Positions 33,722 through 43,650 of a DNA stretch of 64,000 nt are shown here, piece by piece. The notes beneath the pieces are model-generated. The model was not told the origin of the DNA, searched no databases, and saw nothing but the letters and a program-made list of their open reading frames with translations. The position numbers and the translations under genes are program-made. Each line of letters opens with the position of its first letter. The first letter of the stretch is position 1. The stretch is from Thermodesulfobacteriota bacterium (GTDB taxonomy: Bacteria > Desulfobacterota > Desulfobacteria > Desulfobacterales > JAUWMJ01): assembly GCA_034189135.1 (NCBI GenBank), contig JAXHVO010000062.1, positions 113,318 through 177,317 of the forward strand, read 5' to 3'.

Positions 33722-34313
33722 GTCAAAGCCCCGTTAAAGGTAAAAACCAGAGTAGGTTAGAAGTCTCAACATATACATAGTCCCCAAGCTTTTTCAAGCT
33801 ATACATCAAATCGCTAAAATTATTTGATAAAAATATAAAAATATGGATTGAGAAAAATGCCGATAGCATCGGTATTCATTGTAATTATTTCCGTGGTTTT
33901 TTACTGAAAGTAATAACTGTATGGTATGAAATTTGTATAGAATCATGAGTGGTTAGAAAGATTTATCCGGTTTTGCAATAAACTGTTCAAAGCTATTGTT
34001 GTTTAAATAAGATTGTGATATTATATTTAATCTATGATGGGTTAATTAAAATAGACCGTTCAATCAATGCAACAATTTGTAAATAACAACGGACAGATGA
34101 CTGTAACAGCTGACAATTGAGATATTTTATGCTCAATTAATATATTGATGCGTTCGCAAAGAAAAAACAGCTGTTTACAAAATGTTTTAAGTTTTAAGCC
34201 TCTGGTTAAACAGTAAACATCATTAAAGCACAAAACGTAATTCCTGATGAATTCAATTTTTTACGAGATCATCACTATATTAGTGTATTTCTAAATCCAG
34301 AAGGGGGTTGATT
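33722..34313. other. AT-rich intergenic region before pilC
   Basis: This 592-base stretch between divergent genes holds no convincing reading frame, RNA gene or repeat. I see a small palindrome CACTA-TAT-TAGTG at 34273-34285, about 30 bases before pilC, which may be an operator or a transcript hairpin. Sigma-54 signatures were looked for by eye and not found. Promoters for both flanking genes must lie here, but none is clear enough to call. Confidence 0.5.
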
Positions 34314-35519
34314 ATGCCGGTTTTTCTTTGGTCAGGGAAAAATAAAAAAGGTGACATGCAAAAAGGTGAGATGGAAGCTTCAACGGAAGAAGCGGTACTT
34401 GCCAACCTGAAAAGAATGAAAATTGAGCCGACAAAAGTTAAAAAGAAACCCAAAGATCTTTTTGAAAATGTTGCCTTTCTTCAACCAAAAGTCAAAGATA
34501 AAGATATCATTCTTTTTGCAAGGCAATTTTCCACCATGATCGATGCAGGGCTTCCTATTATCCAGTGCCTCGACATTCTTTATTCCCAGCAGGAGAATGC
34601 CACCTTTAAAAAGATGCTCAGAAGTATAAAAGATGATGTGGAAAGCGGTGCAACCCTTGCTGAAGCGTTGAAAAAATTTCCCAACGAGTTTGACGATCTT
34701 TTCATAAATATGATTGCCGCAGGCGAAGCTGGAGGTATTCTTGATACGATTTTAAGAAGGCTTTCTACCTATATGGAAAAGGCCGCCAGGCTAAAATCCA
34801 AGGTTAAAGGGGCCATGACCTATCCCATAGTAACCCTTGTTATCGCTGGTGCTGTACTTGCAGTTATTCTGATTTTTGTTATACCTGTATTTGAGGACAT
34901 GTTTGAAGATATGGGAGGACAGCTACCTGCCTTTACCCAAATGGTTGTTGAGGCGAGTAATTTTACAAAAAAAAATGTAATATATATCGTAGTGGGTTTG
35001 ATACTTTTTATATTTGCTTTTAAAAAGTTTCACAGTACTGAAAAAGGCAGGGCGTTGATTGATAAAAATATTCTTAGATTACCGATATTTGGAGATTTGA
35101 TTCGAAAAGTTGCCGTTTCTAAATTTACCCGCACCATGGGCACAATGCTTTCCAGCGGGGTTGCTATTTTAGAAGCGCTGGAAATTGTTGCCAAGACGGC
35201 AGGCAACAAAACCATTGAGAAAGCGGTTTACTCTGTCCGTTCCGATATTGCAGAAGGACGAACCATGGCCGATCCGCTCATCGAAAGCGGGGTGTTTCCG
35301 TCAATGGTGTGCCAGATGATTGCAGTTGGTGAATCGACCGGAGCGCTTGATGCCATGCTGGAAAAGATTGCTATATTCTACGACGAAGAAGTTGATCAGG
35401 CGGTTGAAAATCTTACTTCATTAATCGAACCGTTTATGCTGGTTTTTCTGGGTATCACAATCGGAGGACTTGTCATCGCAATGTATCTTCCGGTATTTCA
35501 AATGGCAAGTAGCCTTTAA
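34314..35519 (+). CDS. pilC: type IV pilus/type II secretion inner-membrane platform protein (PilC/GspF)
   Basis: A 401-residue polytopic protein that anchors the pilus assembly motor. ATG 34314 is chosen over TTG 34308 because AAGGGGG stands at proper spacing. It has two repeated GspF domains. The first is ILFARQFSTMIDAGLPIIQCLDIL to FDDLFINMIAAGEAGGILDTILRRLSTYMEK. The second is FTRTMGTMLSSGVAILEALEIV to MVCQMIAVGESTGALDAMLEKIAIFYDEEV. Three membrane helices follow the usual pattern. pilB and pilT are not adjacent, so other pilus genes lie elsewhere. Confidence 0.93.
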   Translation: MPVFLWSGKNKKGDMQKGEMEASTEEAVLANLKRMKIEPTKVKKKPKDLFENVAFLQPKVKDKDIILFARQFSTMIDAGLPIIQCLDILYSQQENATFKKMLRSIKDDVESGATLAEALKKFPNEFDDLFINMIAAGEAGGILDTILRRLSTYMEKAARLKSKVKGAMTYPIVTLVIAGAVLAVILIFVIPVFEDMFEDMGGQLPAFTQMVVEASNFTKKNVIYIVVGLILFIFAFKKFHSTEKGRALIDKNILRLPIFGDLIRKVAVSKFTRTMGTMLSSGVAILEALEIVAKTAGNKTIEKAVYSVRSDIAEGRTMADPLIESGVFPSMVCQMIAVGESTGALDAMLEKIAIFYDEEVDQAVENLTSLIEPFMLVFLGITIGGLVIAMYLPVFQMASSL

Positions 35520-35664
35520 AAGGTTTAAAATATTGTTGCTTGATGTATACATTCTGATCGAAAAATCTTTTTTTAAAAGTCGCATCGAGTCAAACCCGAT
35601 TTAGGCGGTCAGTTTCCCGATTACCTTCTGTTAAATCCAATCTTTGATTCTATTTTAATATCTG

Positions 35665-36966
35665 ATGAAAAGCTCAACCATGGCATCTGAAACTGACTTA
35701 TTATATAAGCTTAAATGGCTTATGTTTGCTCGCGTTCTTTTTACCACACTTCTTTTAAGTTCAACCATTATCCTTCAACTGAATCAAAAGATTCCTCCGC
35801 TGGCCAAGTCTCTTCTGGTTCTGTATGGAATTATTATCGGGATCTTCTTACTGTCAGTTCAATATACGCTGATATTCAAAAGAGTTAAACAGGTTGTTAA
35901 GTTTACCTATGTCCAGATTTGTATAGACACTTTTATCGTGACCCTGATAATCTTCGTAACCGGAAGTTTTTCCAGCATTTTTTCTTTTCTGTACCTTGTC
36001 GTTATTATCTATACAAGCATGCTTCTTTTCAGAAAGGGAAGCATGATTATGGCTGCGCTCTGCTGCCTGCAGTATGGAATAATGATCGATCTGGAATATT
36101 ACGGGGTGTTGAAACCTTTTATGGTGCAGGGGAGTATGATTTCGACGGGTTATGCCTGGAGCCATGTGATTTATAAGATAATGATTACCATGGTGGCATG
36201 TTTTGCCGTTGCTTTTCTGTCCAGTTTACTGGCAGAGCAGGCAAGAAAGACAAAAAAAGAGCTGTTGGCTCTGGAACAGCACGTAAAGCGGGTTGAGAAG
36301 ATGGCAGCCATAGGCGAAATGGGAGCCGGCCTTGCCCATGAAATCAAGAATCCTCTTGCCTCTCTGGCAGGCTCCATTCAGCTTCTCAAAAATGATATTA
36401 ATCGTAATCCTGATCAGGATAAGCTGATGCAGATTATTCTTCGTGAGGCAGACCGTTTAAGTACTCTGGTGAGCAATTTTCTTTTGTTTGCCAAGCCACC
36501 GGCCAGCCGGATTGAATCAATAGAGATAGACAGGGTATTGATTGACACCATCGAGCTGTTTGAAAAAGATAATACTTGCATAGGAAGAATTTCAATAAAC
36601 AAGCAGATTAAGTCCGGCATCAGGATTGAAATGGATCCGGTGCATTTGCGCCAGGTCCTGTGGAATCTTTTAATAAATGCAGCAGAGGCCATTGAAGGCA
36701 CGGGGTTAATCGATATCAAACTGTATGATGAAAAGAATAAATATGCATGTATTGAAATATCCGACAATGGCAGCGGAATGTCGGATAAAATAATGAAATC
36801 GATTTTCGATCCTTTTTTTACAACCAAAAAAAGAGGAACAGGTCTTGGACTTTCCATTGTTCACAGCATACTTGAGTCGTATGATAGCAGACTTGATGTT
36901 GAGAGCAGAGAAAACTCCGGAACAACCTTCACCTTAAAATTAAAGCATATCAACATTCCAACTTAA
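35665..36966 (+). CDS. pilS: PilS-like sensor histidine kinase
   Basis: A 433-residue membrane kinase. Residues 15-200 carry about six hydrophobic segments, the PilS-type sensor. The H box is GAGLAHEIKNPLASLAGSIQLL with H225 as phosphoacceptor. The ATP domain shows WNLLINAAEAIE (N), SDNGSGMSDKIMKSIFDPFFTTKKRGTGLGLSIVHSI (G1, F, G2). PilS normally pairs with PilR, a sigma-54 activator, to control pilin. No pilR is next to it; an inverted-repeat element and lysS follow. The closeness to pilC supports the name, but a related NtrB-like role cannot be excluded. Confidence 0.75.
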   Translation: MKSSTMASETDLLYKLKWLMFARVLFTTLLLSSTIILQLNQKIPPLAKSLLVLYGIIIGIFLLSVQYTLIFKRVKQVVKFTYVQICIDTFIVTLIIFVTGSFSSIFSFLYLVVIIYTSMLLFRKGSMIMAALCCLQYGIMIDLEYYGVLKPFMVQGSMISTGYAWSHVIYKIMITMVACFAVAFLSSLLAEQARKTKKELLALEQHVKRVEKMAAIGEMGAGLAHEIKNPLASLAGSIQLLKNDINRNPDQDKLMQIILREADRLSTLVSNFLLFAKPPASRIESIEIDRVLIDTIELFEKDNTCIGRISINKQIKSGIRIEMDPVHLRQVLWNLLINAAEAIEGTGLIDIKLYDEKNKYACIEISDNGSGMSDKIMKSIFDPFFTTKKRGTGLGLSIVHSILESYDSRLDVESRENSGTTFTLKLKHINIPT

Positions 36967-37045
36967 TCTTGACACCTCCCGGTAAATAGGTTAGCAAGAC
37001 AAGTTTATGCTATTTCTATTATTGTTCAACCCGTTGAAACAATAA

Positions 37046-37223
37046 GGGTTCGCTCAAAAATAAGTTCATATTTTCGTGCTTAAGATTTGAGTTTGGTTTG
37101 GTTGATCTGATTGAGCAAAGTCTGAGTAATAGCAAGCTATTTCGCACGCTTTGCGGTCGAAGATTGGCCCAAAATGGTTTGAAGCTTAAGATGAGAAAAT
37201 GTGAAATTATTTTAAACGAGCCT
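37046..37223. mobile_element. MITE-like inverted-repeat element, copy B (long form)
   Basis: The left end GGGTTCGCTCAAAAATAAG and the right end, read on the other strand as GGCTCGTTTAAAATAAT, are inverted repeats of about 40 bases. Each arm ends inward at CTTAAG. TAA flanks both sides if the element ends at GAGCCT. The interior differs from copies A, C and D, so it is a longer subtype. It lies between pilS and lysS. Confidence 0.65.
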
Positions 37224-37257
37224 TAAATATTTATATGTTTGCAGGTGTAAAATAATT

Positions 37258-38745
37258 ATGGAAAAACAAGGAAATATCATCCTAAATCGGAGAAAGAAGC
37301 TTGAAGACCTGAAAGAGAAAAAAATCAATCTATTTCCCAATGAATTTAAGGTAATACATACTATAAGGGATATACAAAATGCAATAAAAGATTCGCCAAA
37401 AAATTCAATTACGGAAAACGAACCGATTTTTGTTGTGGCCGGTCGGATGATGGCCATAAACAAATTTGGAAAAACAGCTTTTATCCGTTTCAAAGACCGA
37501 ACCGGGCAGCTTCAGGCATATGTCAGAAAAGATCAAATTGGCGATATGACCTATGACATTTTTAAACAGCTTGATATCGGTGATTTTATCGGCTTAAGCG
37601 GAGCGATGTTTAAAACCAAAACAGGTGAGTGGACTCTATTGGTCAAACAATTAAAACTTATTGGCAAGGCAACCCGACCACTTCCTGAGAAATTTCACGG
37701 CCTGAAAGATCCTGAAAAACGGTATCGCCAGCGTTACCTTGATTTACTAGTAAACCCGGATGTACGGGAGATATTCATAAAACGAAGCAAAATAATTCAT
37801 AAGATACGCACGTTTTTTTTAAAACGCGATTTTCTTGAAGTGGAAACTCCGATGATGCAGCCCATCCCAGGAGGTGCAGAGGCTGCGCCTTTTAAAACAT
37901 ATCATAACGCTCTGGGGATGGATCTTTTTTTGCGTATCGCTCCTGAGCTTTATTTAAAGCGCCTGGTTGTCGGGGGGTTTGAAAGGGTTTTTGAGATTAA
38001 TAGAAATTTTAGAAATGAAGGGGTGTCCACACAACACAATCCTGAATTTACCATGATTGAATTTTATCAGGCCTATGCGACATACGAAGATCTGATGGAC
38101 TTAACTCAGAAAATGTTTTCCTTTGTGGCCAGAGAAGTGATAGGGTCTGACTTAATTGAATACCAGGGAAACAGTATTGATTTGGGAGGCAAATGGGAAA
38201 GATTTAATCTATTGGATTCCTTGGAGATGGTTGGCAAAATAGACCCAAACCTGCTGAATGACAGGGAAGGCCTTCTAAAGTTTGCCGCTTCCAATGGAAT
38301 TAAAATCAAAAAAACCGGACGACTCGGTAAAATTATTACCAAGCTTTTTGATGTTCTGGTGGAACCAAATCTAATTCAGCCCACTTTTATCACGGGATAT
38401 CCGGTGGAGGTTTCTCCACTCTCAAGGCGAAATGACAAAGATCCAGAGATAACGGATCGTTTTGAGCTTTTCATTGCAGGGCATGAAATTGCTAACGGAT
38501 TTTCTGAACTCAACGATCCGGCTGATCAGAAAAAGCGTTTTCTTCAACAGGTTCAAAGCTTGAATGACGGAAATGAAGAGGCCCATCGTATGGATGATGA
38601 TTACATAGAAGCTTTAGAATATGGTATGCCCCCAACAGCTGGCGAGGGAATAGGCATTGACAGGCTTGTCATGCTTCTTACTGATGCAGCTTCTATACGT
38701 GAAGTTATCCTTTTTCCGCATATGAAACCAAGAGAGGGAAAATAA
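37258..38745 (+). CDS. lysS: lysyl-tRNA synthetase, class II
   Basis: A 495-residue class II synthetase. The N-terminal OB fold binds tRNA (VAGRMMAINKFGKTAFIRFKDRTGQLQAYV). Motif 1 is around FLEVETPMMQPIPGGAEAAPF, motif 2 is FERVFEINRNFRNEGVSTQHNPEFTMIEFYQAYA, and motif 3 is PPTAGEGIGIDRLVMLLTD. Length is typical. It heads a run with lolC/E, lolD and bamA, an arrangement common in delta-type bacteria. Confidence 0.97.
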   Translation: MEKQGNIILNRRKKLEDLKEKKINLFPNEFKVIHTIRDIQNAIKDSPKNSITENEPIFVVAGRMMAINKFGKTAFIRFKDRTGQLQAYVRKDQIGDMTYDIFKQLDIGDFIGLSGAMFKTKTGEWTLLVKQLKLIGKATRPLPEKFHGLKDPEKRYRQRYLDLLVNPDVREIFIKRSKIIHKIRTFFLKRDFLEVETPMMQPIPGGAEAAPFKTYHNALGMDLFLRIAPELYLKRLVVGGFERVFEINRNFRNEGVSTQHNPEFTMIEFYQAYATYEDLMDLTQKMFSFVAREVIGSDLIEYQGNSIDLGGKWERFNLLDSLEMVGKIDPNLLNDREGLLKFAASNGIKIKKTGRLGKIITKLFDVLVEPNLIQPTFITGYPVEVSPLSRRNDKDPEITDRFELFIAGHEIANGFSELNDPADQKKRFLQQVQSLNDGNEEAHRMDDDYIEALEYGMPPTAGEGIGIDRLVMLLTDAASIREVILFPHMKPREGK

Positions 38746-38758
38746 AGGCGGCCGGCAT

Positions 38759-39994
38759 ATGTCCTTTGAATATTTTATCGGAAGACGTTATCTCAGGGCA
38801 AAGAGGAAACAGGCTTTCATTTCTTTGATTACCATCCTTTCTACAGCAGGCATTGCGGTAGGGGTGATGGCCCTTATTGTGGTAATAGCCGTCATGGCCG
38901 GGTTTGAATCTGATCTTAAGTCACATATTCTTGGTGGACAGGCCCATATCGTATTGATGCGCCACGGTGGTCCATTTACGGAATACCGCGAAATTCTTAA
39001 ACAGGTGGAAAAGATCGACGGAGTCCAATCAGCCACACCTGTGATCTATACCCAGGTCATGCTTCGTGCATCCTCCAAGGTGTCAGGTGCGGTCCTAAGA
39101 GGAATAGATCCGGAATCAGCAGGGAGAGTGATTAAAACGCTCGAGAAGGTGTCTTTGAATCATGCAAAAATCGGTATGGGTAAAAGTGGGAATAGTAATG
39201 TGCCGGGAATTGTCTTGGGCAAAGTGCTTGCCAATAACCTGGGTGTAAGCCAGGGGGATACCATTTATTTGATATCACCCCGGGGAATGATTTCTCCCAT
39301 AGGACATCTTCCTGCCATGAAGAGGTTTAAGCTGACCGGGTTTTTTGAATCCGGAATGTATGATTATGACGGGTCTTTTGCTTACATAAACATCGATCAG
39401 GCACAAAAAATTCTGCGTATGGGCAATTCCGTATCCGGTATCGAAATACGTGTGGATAATATTTACCAGGCAAGAGAGATTGCTCAAAAGATCGTTTCCA
39501 ACCTGGGATTTCCTTTTTGGGCAAGGGACTGGATGCAGATGAATCAAAACCTGTTTACCGCCTTGAAGCTGGAAAAGACGGTGATGTTTATTATTTTAAC
39601 ATTAATCGTTCTTGTGGCTGCTTTTAATATTGCCAGTACACTTATCATGATGGTTATGGAAAAGGCGCGGGATATTGCCATATTAAAAGCCATGGGGGCC
39701 ACGGATAAAAGCATCAAAAAAATATTTGTGTTTAAAGGGATGGTTATAGGTGCCATCGGTACAACCCTGGGTGTTATTTTCGGTTTTGTACTGTGTACCA
39801 TTCTCAAACATTATAAGATTGCCGAACTTACCGGAGATATTTATTATTTTACGACAAAACTTCCTGTACGGCTCGAAATTTTTGATATTTTTATTATTGT
39901 AGCCGCGGCTTTAGTGATCTGCTTTTTTGCGACTCTCTATCCGGCGCGGCAGGCGTCCAGACTCGATCCTGTTGAGGCAATTCGTTATGGCTAA
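38759..39994 (+). CDS. lipoprotein-releasing ABC transporter permease (LolC/LolE)
   Basis: A 411-residue FtsX-type permease with an N-terminal helix (FISLITILSTAGIAVGVMALIVVIAVMAGFE), a periplasmic domain of about 200 residues, and three C-terminal helices (MFIILTLIVLVAAFNIASTLIMMVMEKARDIAILKAMGA onward). With the ATPase in the next gene it extracts outer-membrane lipoproteins from the inner membrane. One permease gene suggests a homodimer rather than the LolC/LolE pair. Confidence 0.92.
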   Translation: MSFEYFIGRRYLRAKRKQAFISLITILSTAGIAVGVMALIVVIAVMAGFESDLKSHILGGQAHIVLMRHGGPFTEYREILKQVEKIDGVQSATPVIYTQVMLRASSKVSGAVLRGIDPESAGRVIKTLEKVSLNHAKIGMGKSGNSNVPGIVLGKVLANNLGVSQGDTIYLISPRGMISPIGHLPAMKRFKLTGFFESGMYDYDGSFAYINIDQAQKILRMGNSVSGIEIRVDNIYQAREIAQKIVSNLGFPFWARDWMQMNQNLFTALKLEKTVMFIILTLIVLVAAFNIASTLIMMVMEKARDIAILKAMGATDKSIKKIFVFKGMVIGAIGTTLGVIFGFVLCTILKHYKIAELTGDIYYFTTKLPVRLEIFDIFIIVAAALVICFFATLYPARQASRLDPVEAIRYG

Positions 39995-40035
39995 ACTTTT
40001 AAATATTTGTTTGAAAAAAGCCAGAGGCATTTGTT

Positions 40036-40725
40036 TTGGATAATTTGGTATCTATCAGGGGGCTGTGCAAGAGTTTTAACAGCAGCAAGGCACGCCTGGA
40101 TATCCTGAAAGGAGTTGATTTTGATTTAAACGCGGGTGAAACACTTTCTGTTGTCGGACCATCCGGGATCGGAAAATCAACTTTTCTTCACATACTCGGT
40201 ACTCTTGAAAGACCGGACAAAGGAAAAATTTTGTACCGGGGGAATGATGTGTTGTTGTTTAGTACAGAAAAACTTGCAAAATTTAGAAACGAGTTTATCG
40301 GGTTTGTTTTCCAGTTTCATCACCTTCTTCCTGAATTTTCCGCACTTGAAAATACAATGATGCCGGCTCTTATTAATGGAAAATCCAAAACCACTGCCAG
40401 AGAGGCGGCAAAAGAAATACTCGTCAGGGTTGGGTTAAAAGATCGCCTGTCTCACAGGGTGGGAAAACTTTCAGGAGGCGAACAACAGCGAGTAGCCCTG
40501 GCCAGAGCACTGGTTCTTAAACCAGTTATCCTTTTGGCCGATGAACCAACAGGGAACCTTGATAAAAAAAACAGCCAGCAGGTTCATGATCTTATCTTGG
40601 AGTTAAATAAAGAATTACAGATGACACTGGTGGTGGTCACTCATAATTTAGAACTTGCGTCCTATATGTCCCGATGTGTAACAGTTGTTGATGGTTTGCT
40701 GGTTGAAACAAGTTCCTGTCTATAG
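40036..40725 (+). CDS. lolD: lipoprotein-releasing ABC transporter ATPase LolD
   Basis: A 229-residue ABC ATPase of the MacB/LolD class. Walker A is GPSGIGKST, the Q loop is in GFVFQFHHLLPEFSALENTMMPALI, the signature is LSGGEQQR, Walker B is VILLADEPTGNLD, and the H switch is VVTHN. The start is TTG at 40036 (DNLVSIRGLCKSF), with AGAGG upstream; no ATG fits. It sits 42 bases after the permease gene. Confidence 0.94.
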   Translation: MDNLVSIRGLCKSFNSSKARLDILKGVDFDLNAGETLSVVGPSGIGKSTFLHILGTLERPDKGKILYRGNDVLLFSTEKLAKFRNEFIGFVFQFHHLLPEFSALENTMMPALINGKSKTTAREAAKEILVRVGLKDRLSHRVGKLSGGEQQRVALARALVLKPVILLADEPTGNLDKKNSQQVHDLILELNKELQMTLVVVTHNLELASYMSRCVTVVDGLLVETSSCL

Positions 40726-40734
40726 AGGATTTGT

Positions 40735-43398
40735 ATGTTCAAACGCTTGGGCCTGATTATTTTACTATTCACATGTTTTTTCTCCAGTTCGTTAAATGCC
40801 AAAAAACCGATTTCGGTAGTGATACTCCCTTTTAAAATATACAGCAGCGATGATTATTCAAATCTGCAAACCTCAATTCCGGAAGTGTTGAAAAAGCATC
40901 TGAAGCAAGATGGGGTGACCATAATTGATGCAAATAAACACAAAGGTTTGACGCCTAAAAATATGGCCAAAGGTAAAACCCAAATTCGCAATTTTGGTAT
41001 GGAAAGTGGAGCTGACTATGTCATTTGGGGAGGTATGGCCTGGATAGGCAAACAGTTTAGCCTGGATATAAAGATGATGGAGGTTTTCGGAACCGATCCT
41101 CCCATTGTCTTTTCTGCTGAGAATAAAGGTATGGAGAATCTTCCTCATGCAGTAAAAAAACTAGCCGGCGATATAAGTCTTAAGCTTTTTAAACGTGAAG
41201 TGATCATAAAAATAATTATTGAGGGCAACCAGCGCATTGAAGCGGATGCTATAAAAAGAGTGATTATCACTACTCCGGGTGATGTATTTATCCCCAAAAG
41301 CCTTTCCAGTGATCTTAAAAACGTATATGCAATGGGCTATTTTGAAGATGTTCGTATCGAAGCGGAAAGCACACCCAGTGGGAAAATTATTTTTTTTAAG
41401 GTAAAAGAAAAGCCGACGATCCGAAGAATAATAATGAAAGGAAACTCAACCAGGTTTGATGATGAAAAAATAAAGGAAAACCTGAATATTAAAACAGGTT
41501 CAATCTTGAACATATTTAAAGTACAGAAAAACGTGAAGCGGATTGAAGCACTTTACAAAGAAAAAAATTATCATAACGTTAAAGTGGATTATAAAATTAT
41601 TGAGCTTAAAAACAATCAGGCGGACTTAACATTTATTATTGAAGAAGGTGAAAAAGTTCGGATTAGAACAATTAATTTTATTGGAAATAAAGCTTATCCG
41701 GATAAAAAAATAAAAAAAATATTGAAATCATCGGAAAAAGGTTTCTTTTCCTGGCTGACGTCATCCGGTGATTTAAATAGAGAAGATTTGAACGAAGATG
41801 TGGCAAGGCTTACCGCTTTTTATCACAACAACGGCTATATACAGGCCAAAATAGGGGAACCCAAGGTTGAATTTAAGGAAAACCATATAGAGATCACCAT
41901 AAAAATCAAAGAAGGAGTACAGTTTAAAGTAGGGGAGGTATATATAAAAGGCGATCTAGTAATGGCCAAAGAGAAAATGATGGAGAAAATAAAGATTTCA
42001 AAACAAGAATTTTTCAACCGTCGGATTGTACACAATGATGTGATGCTACTTAAGGATATTTATTCAGATGAGGGCTATGCGTATGCAGAAATACTTCCAC
42101 GTACTGAAAAAGATCTTGATAAGCTGGTGGTCAATATCACATTTGATATAAAAAAAGGCAAACAGGTTTATTTTGAAGAAATTATTATTAGTGGGAATAC
42201 GAAAACCAGGGACAAGGTGATTCGCAGACAGCTTAAAGTATATGAACAGGACCTGTTCAGCGGGGTTCGCTTAAAACGAAGTATAAGAAATCTATACAGA
42301 CTTGATTATTTCAAAGATGTTAAGGTAAACACCATTAAAGGAAGCGCTGCTGATAAGATGATACTTAAAATCGATGTTTCCGAAAAGCCTACCGGAAGTT
42401 TTACTTTCGGTGGGGGATACAGTTCTACTGAAAAAACGTTTGTAACGGCATCGATTTCGCAAAAGAATTTGTTTGGACGGGGGCATATTCTTGCCGTGAA
42501 CGGGAGGTGGGGAAGCGAGACAAAAAAATACTCTTTGGGATTCACGGAACCATGGCTTTTTGACATTCCGCTATCAGCAGATATCAAGATTTATGATTGG
42601 GAATATGAATATGATGCATATGATAAACAGAGCAAAGGCGGCACATTAAAATTCGGTTTTCCTGTGTTTGATTATACCAGGGGTTATCTTTCTTTTTCCT
42701 ATGATAATGCGGACATAGAAATTACTAATGAAGTAGAGACACCTCAATCAATCGTAGATCTGATTAGCGATGTGGGGGATGAGAATATTATCACCAAAAG
42801 TATGGCTGCCCAACTTCGCTATGATTCAAGGAACAGGATTTTTAATCCCACCAGAGGATCGGATCACAGCATAAAGGTTGAATATGCTGGCTTTGATGGA
42901 GATATCGGCTTTACTAAGTATACCGCCAATACCGGGTGGTACATTCCTTTGTTTAAAGATATAGTGGGGTTTGTCCATGCAAAGGGTGGATATGTTCGTG
43001 AAAACTCTGAAGGAAAACTGCCGGATTATGAACGATTTTTTCTCGGTGGAATAAATTCATTGCGCGGTTTTGACTGGGAAGATTTAAGCCCCAAAGATCA
43101 AGATGGAAATGCCATCGGTGGGGATAGATTTGTGCAATTCAATTTTGAACTGCAGTATCCCATTTTTAAGGATGCTGGAATAGTCGGGGTTGTTTTTTTT
43201 GATACAGGTGATGTTTATGATAATGATGAAGTGATCACTTGGGGTACTTTAGAACACTTGAGAGAGAGCGCCGGATTCGGTTTCAGGTGGTATTCACCTG
43301 TTGGCCCAATTCGTCTTGAATACGGGTATATACTTGATCCAATAGAGGGCCAGGGTGAAGGAGGACAATGGGAATTTACCATGGGTGGTTCATTTTAA
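40735..43398 (+). CDS. bamA: outer-membrane assembly factor BamA with extra N-terminal domain
   Basis: An 887-residue Omp85 protein that inserts beta-barrel proteins. Residues 1-22 form a signal peptide. Residues about 25-150 are an extra domain (SVVILPFKIYSSDDYSNLQ, then DYVIWGGMAWIGKQFSLDIKMMEVF) resembling the TolB-N/FlgO/CsgG-like fold, not present in standard BamA. From about residue 155 (IIIEGNQRIEADAIKRV) five POTRA domains follow. The 16-strand barrel begins near residue 550 and contains FLGGINSLRGFDWEDL (the conserved VRGF-type loop) and a C-terminal aromatic. It precedes skp and the lipid A genes, as in many proteobacteria. Confidence 0.93.
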   Translation: MFKRLGLIILLFTCFFSSSLNAKKPISVVILPFKIYSSDDYSNLQTSIPEVLKKHLKQDGVTIIDANKHKGLTPKNMAKGKTQIRNFGMESGADYVIWGGMAWIGKQFSLDIKMMEVFGTDPPIVFSAENKGMENLPHAVKKLAGDISLKLFKREVIIKIIIEGNQRIEADAIKRVIITTPGDVFIPKSLSSDLKNVYAMGYFEDVRIEAESTPSGKIIFFKVKEKPTIRRIIMKGNSTRFDDEKIKENLNIKTGSILNIFKVQKNVKRIEALYKEKNYHNVKVDYKIIELKNNQADLTFIIEEGEKVRIRTINFIGNKAYPDKKIKKILKSSEKGFFSWLTSSGDLNREDLNEDVARLTAFYHNNGYIQAKIGEPKVEFKENHIEITIKIKEGVQFKVGEVYIKGDLVMAKEKMMEKIKISKQEFFNRRIVHNDVMLLKDIYSDEGYAYAEILPRTEKDLDKLVVNITFDIKKGKQVYFEEIIISGNTKTRDKVIRRQLKVYEQDLFSGVRLKRSIRNLYRLDYFKDVKVNTIKGSAADKMILKIDVSEKPTGSFTFGGGYSSTEKTFVTASISQKNLFGRGHILAVNGRWGSETKKYSLGFTEPWLFDIPLSADIKIYDWEYEYDAYDKQSKGGTLKFGFPVFDYTRGYLSFSYDNADIEITNEVETPQSIVDLISDVGDENIITKSMAAQLRYDSRNRIFNPTRGSDHSIKVEYAGFDGDIGFTKYTANTGWYIPLFKDIVGFVHAKGGYVRENSEGKLPDYERFFLGGINSLRGFDWEDLSPKDQDGNAIGGDRFVQFNFELQYPIFKDAGIVGVVFFDTGDVYDNDEVITWGTLEHLRESAGFGFRWYSPVGPIRLEYGYILDPIEGQGEGGQWEFTMGGSF

Positions 43399-43650
43399 GC
43401 GGAAAGAAACGAGATTTTCATAAAGACCCGCTCGTTGCATACATTTGGCACCGGGTATATCTTTGGGGATTCTTGCAATTGGCCCCAAACCATTGAATTT
43501 CGGATATCGAACAAGAAACAGCAAAATTCTCAACAGGAGACTTAGCCATTTGATATCTTGCTGTTCAGAAATAATATTTATAAAGTCGTTATAACAAGGC
43601 AAACATTTAACAAATAATTTGGTAATATTAAAATCTGGAGGTGTATTCAC

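Noticed and set aside
43390..43650. 86-residue minus-strand frame between bamA and skp
   Set aside because: It lies in the leader of skp, overlaps the end of bamA, and shows no recognisable domain.
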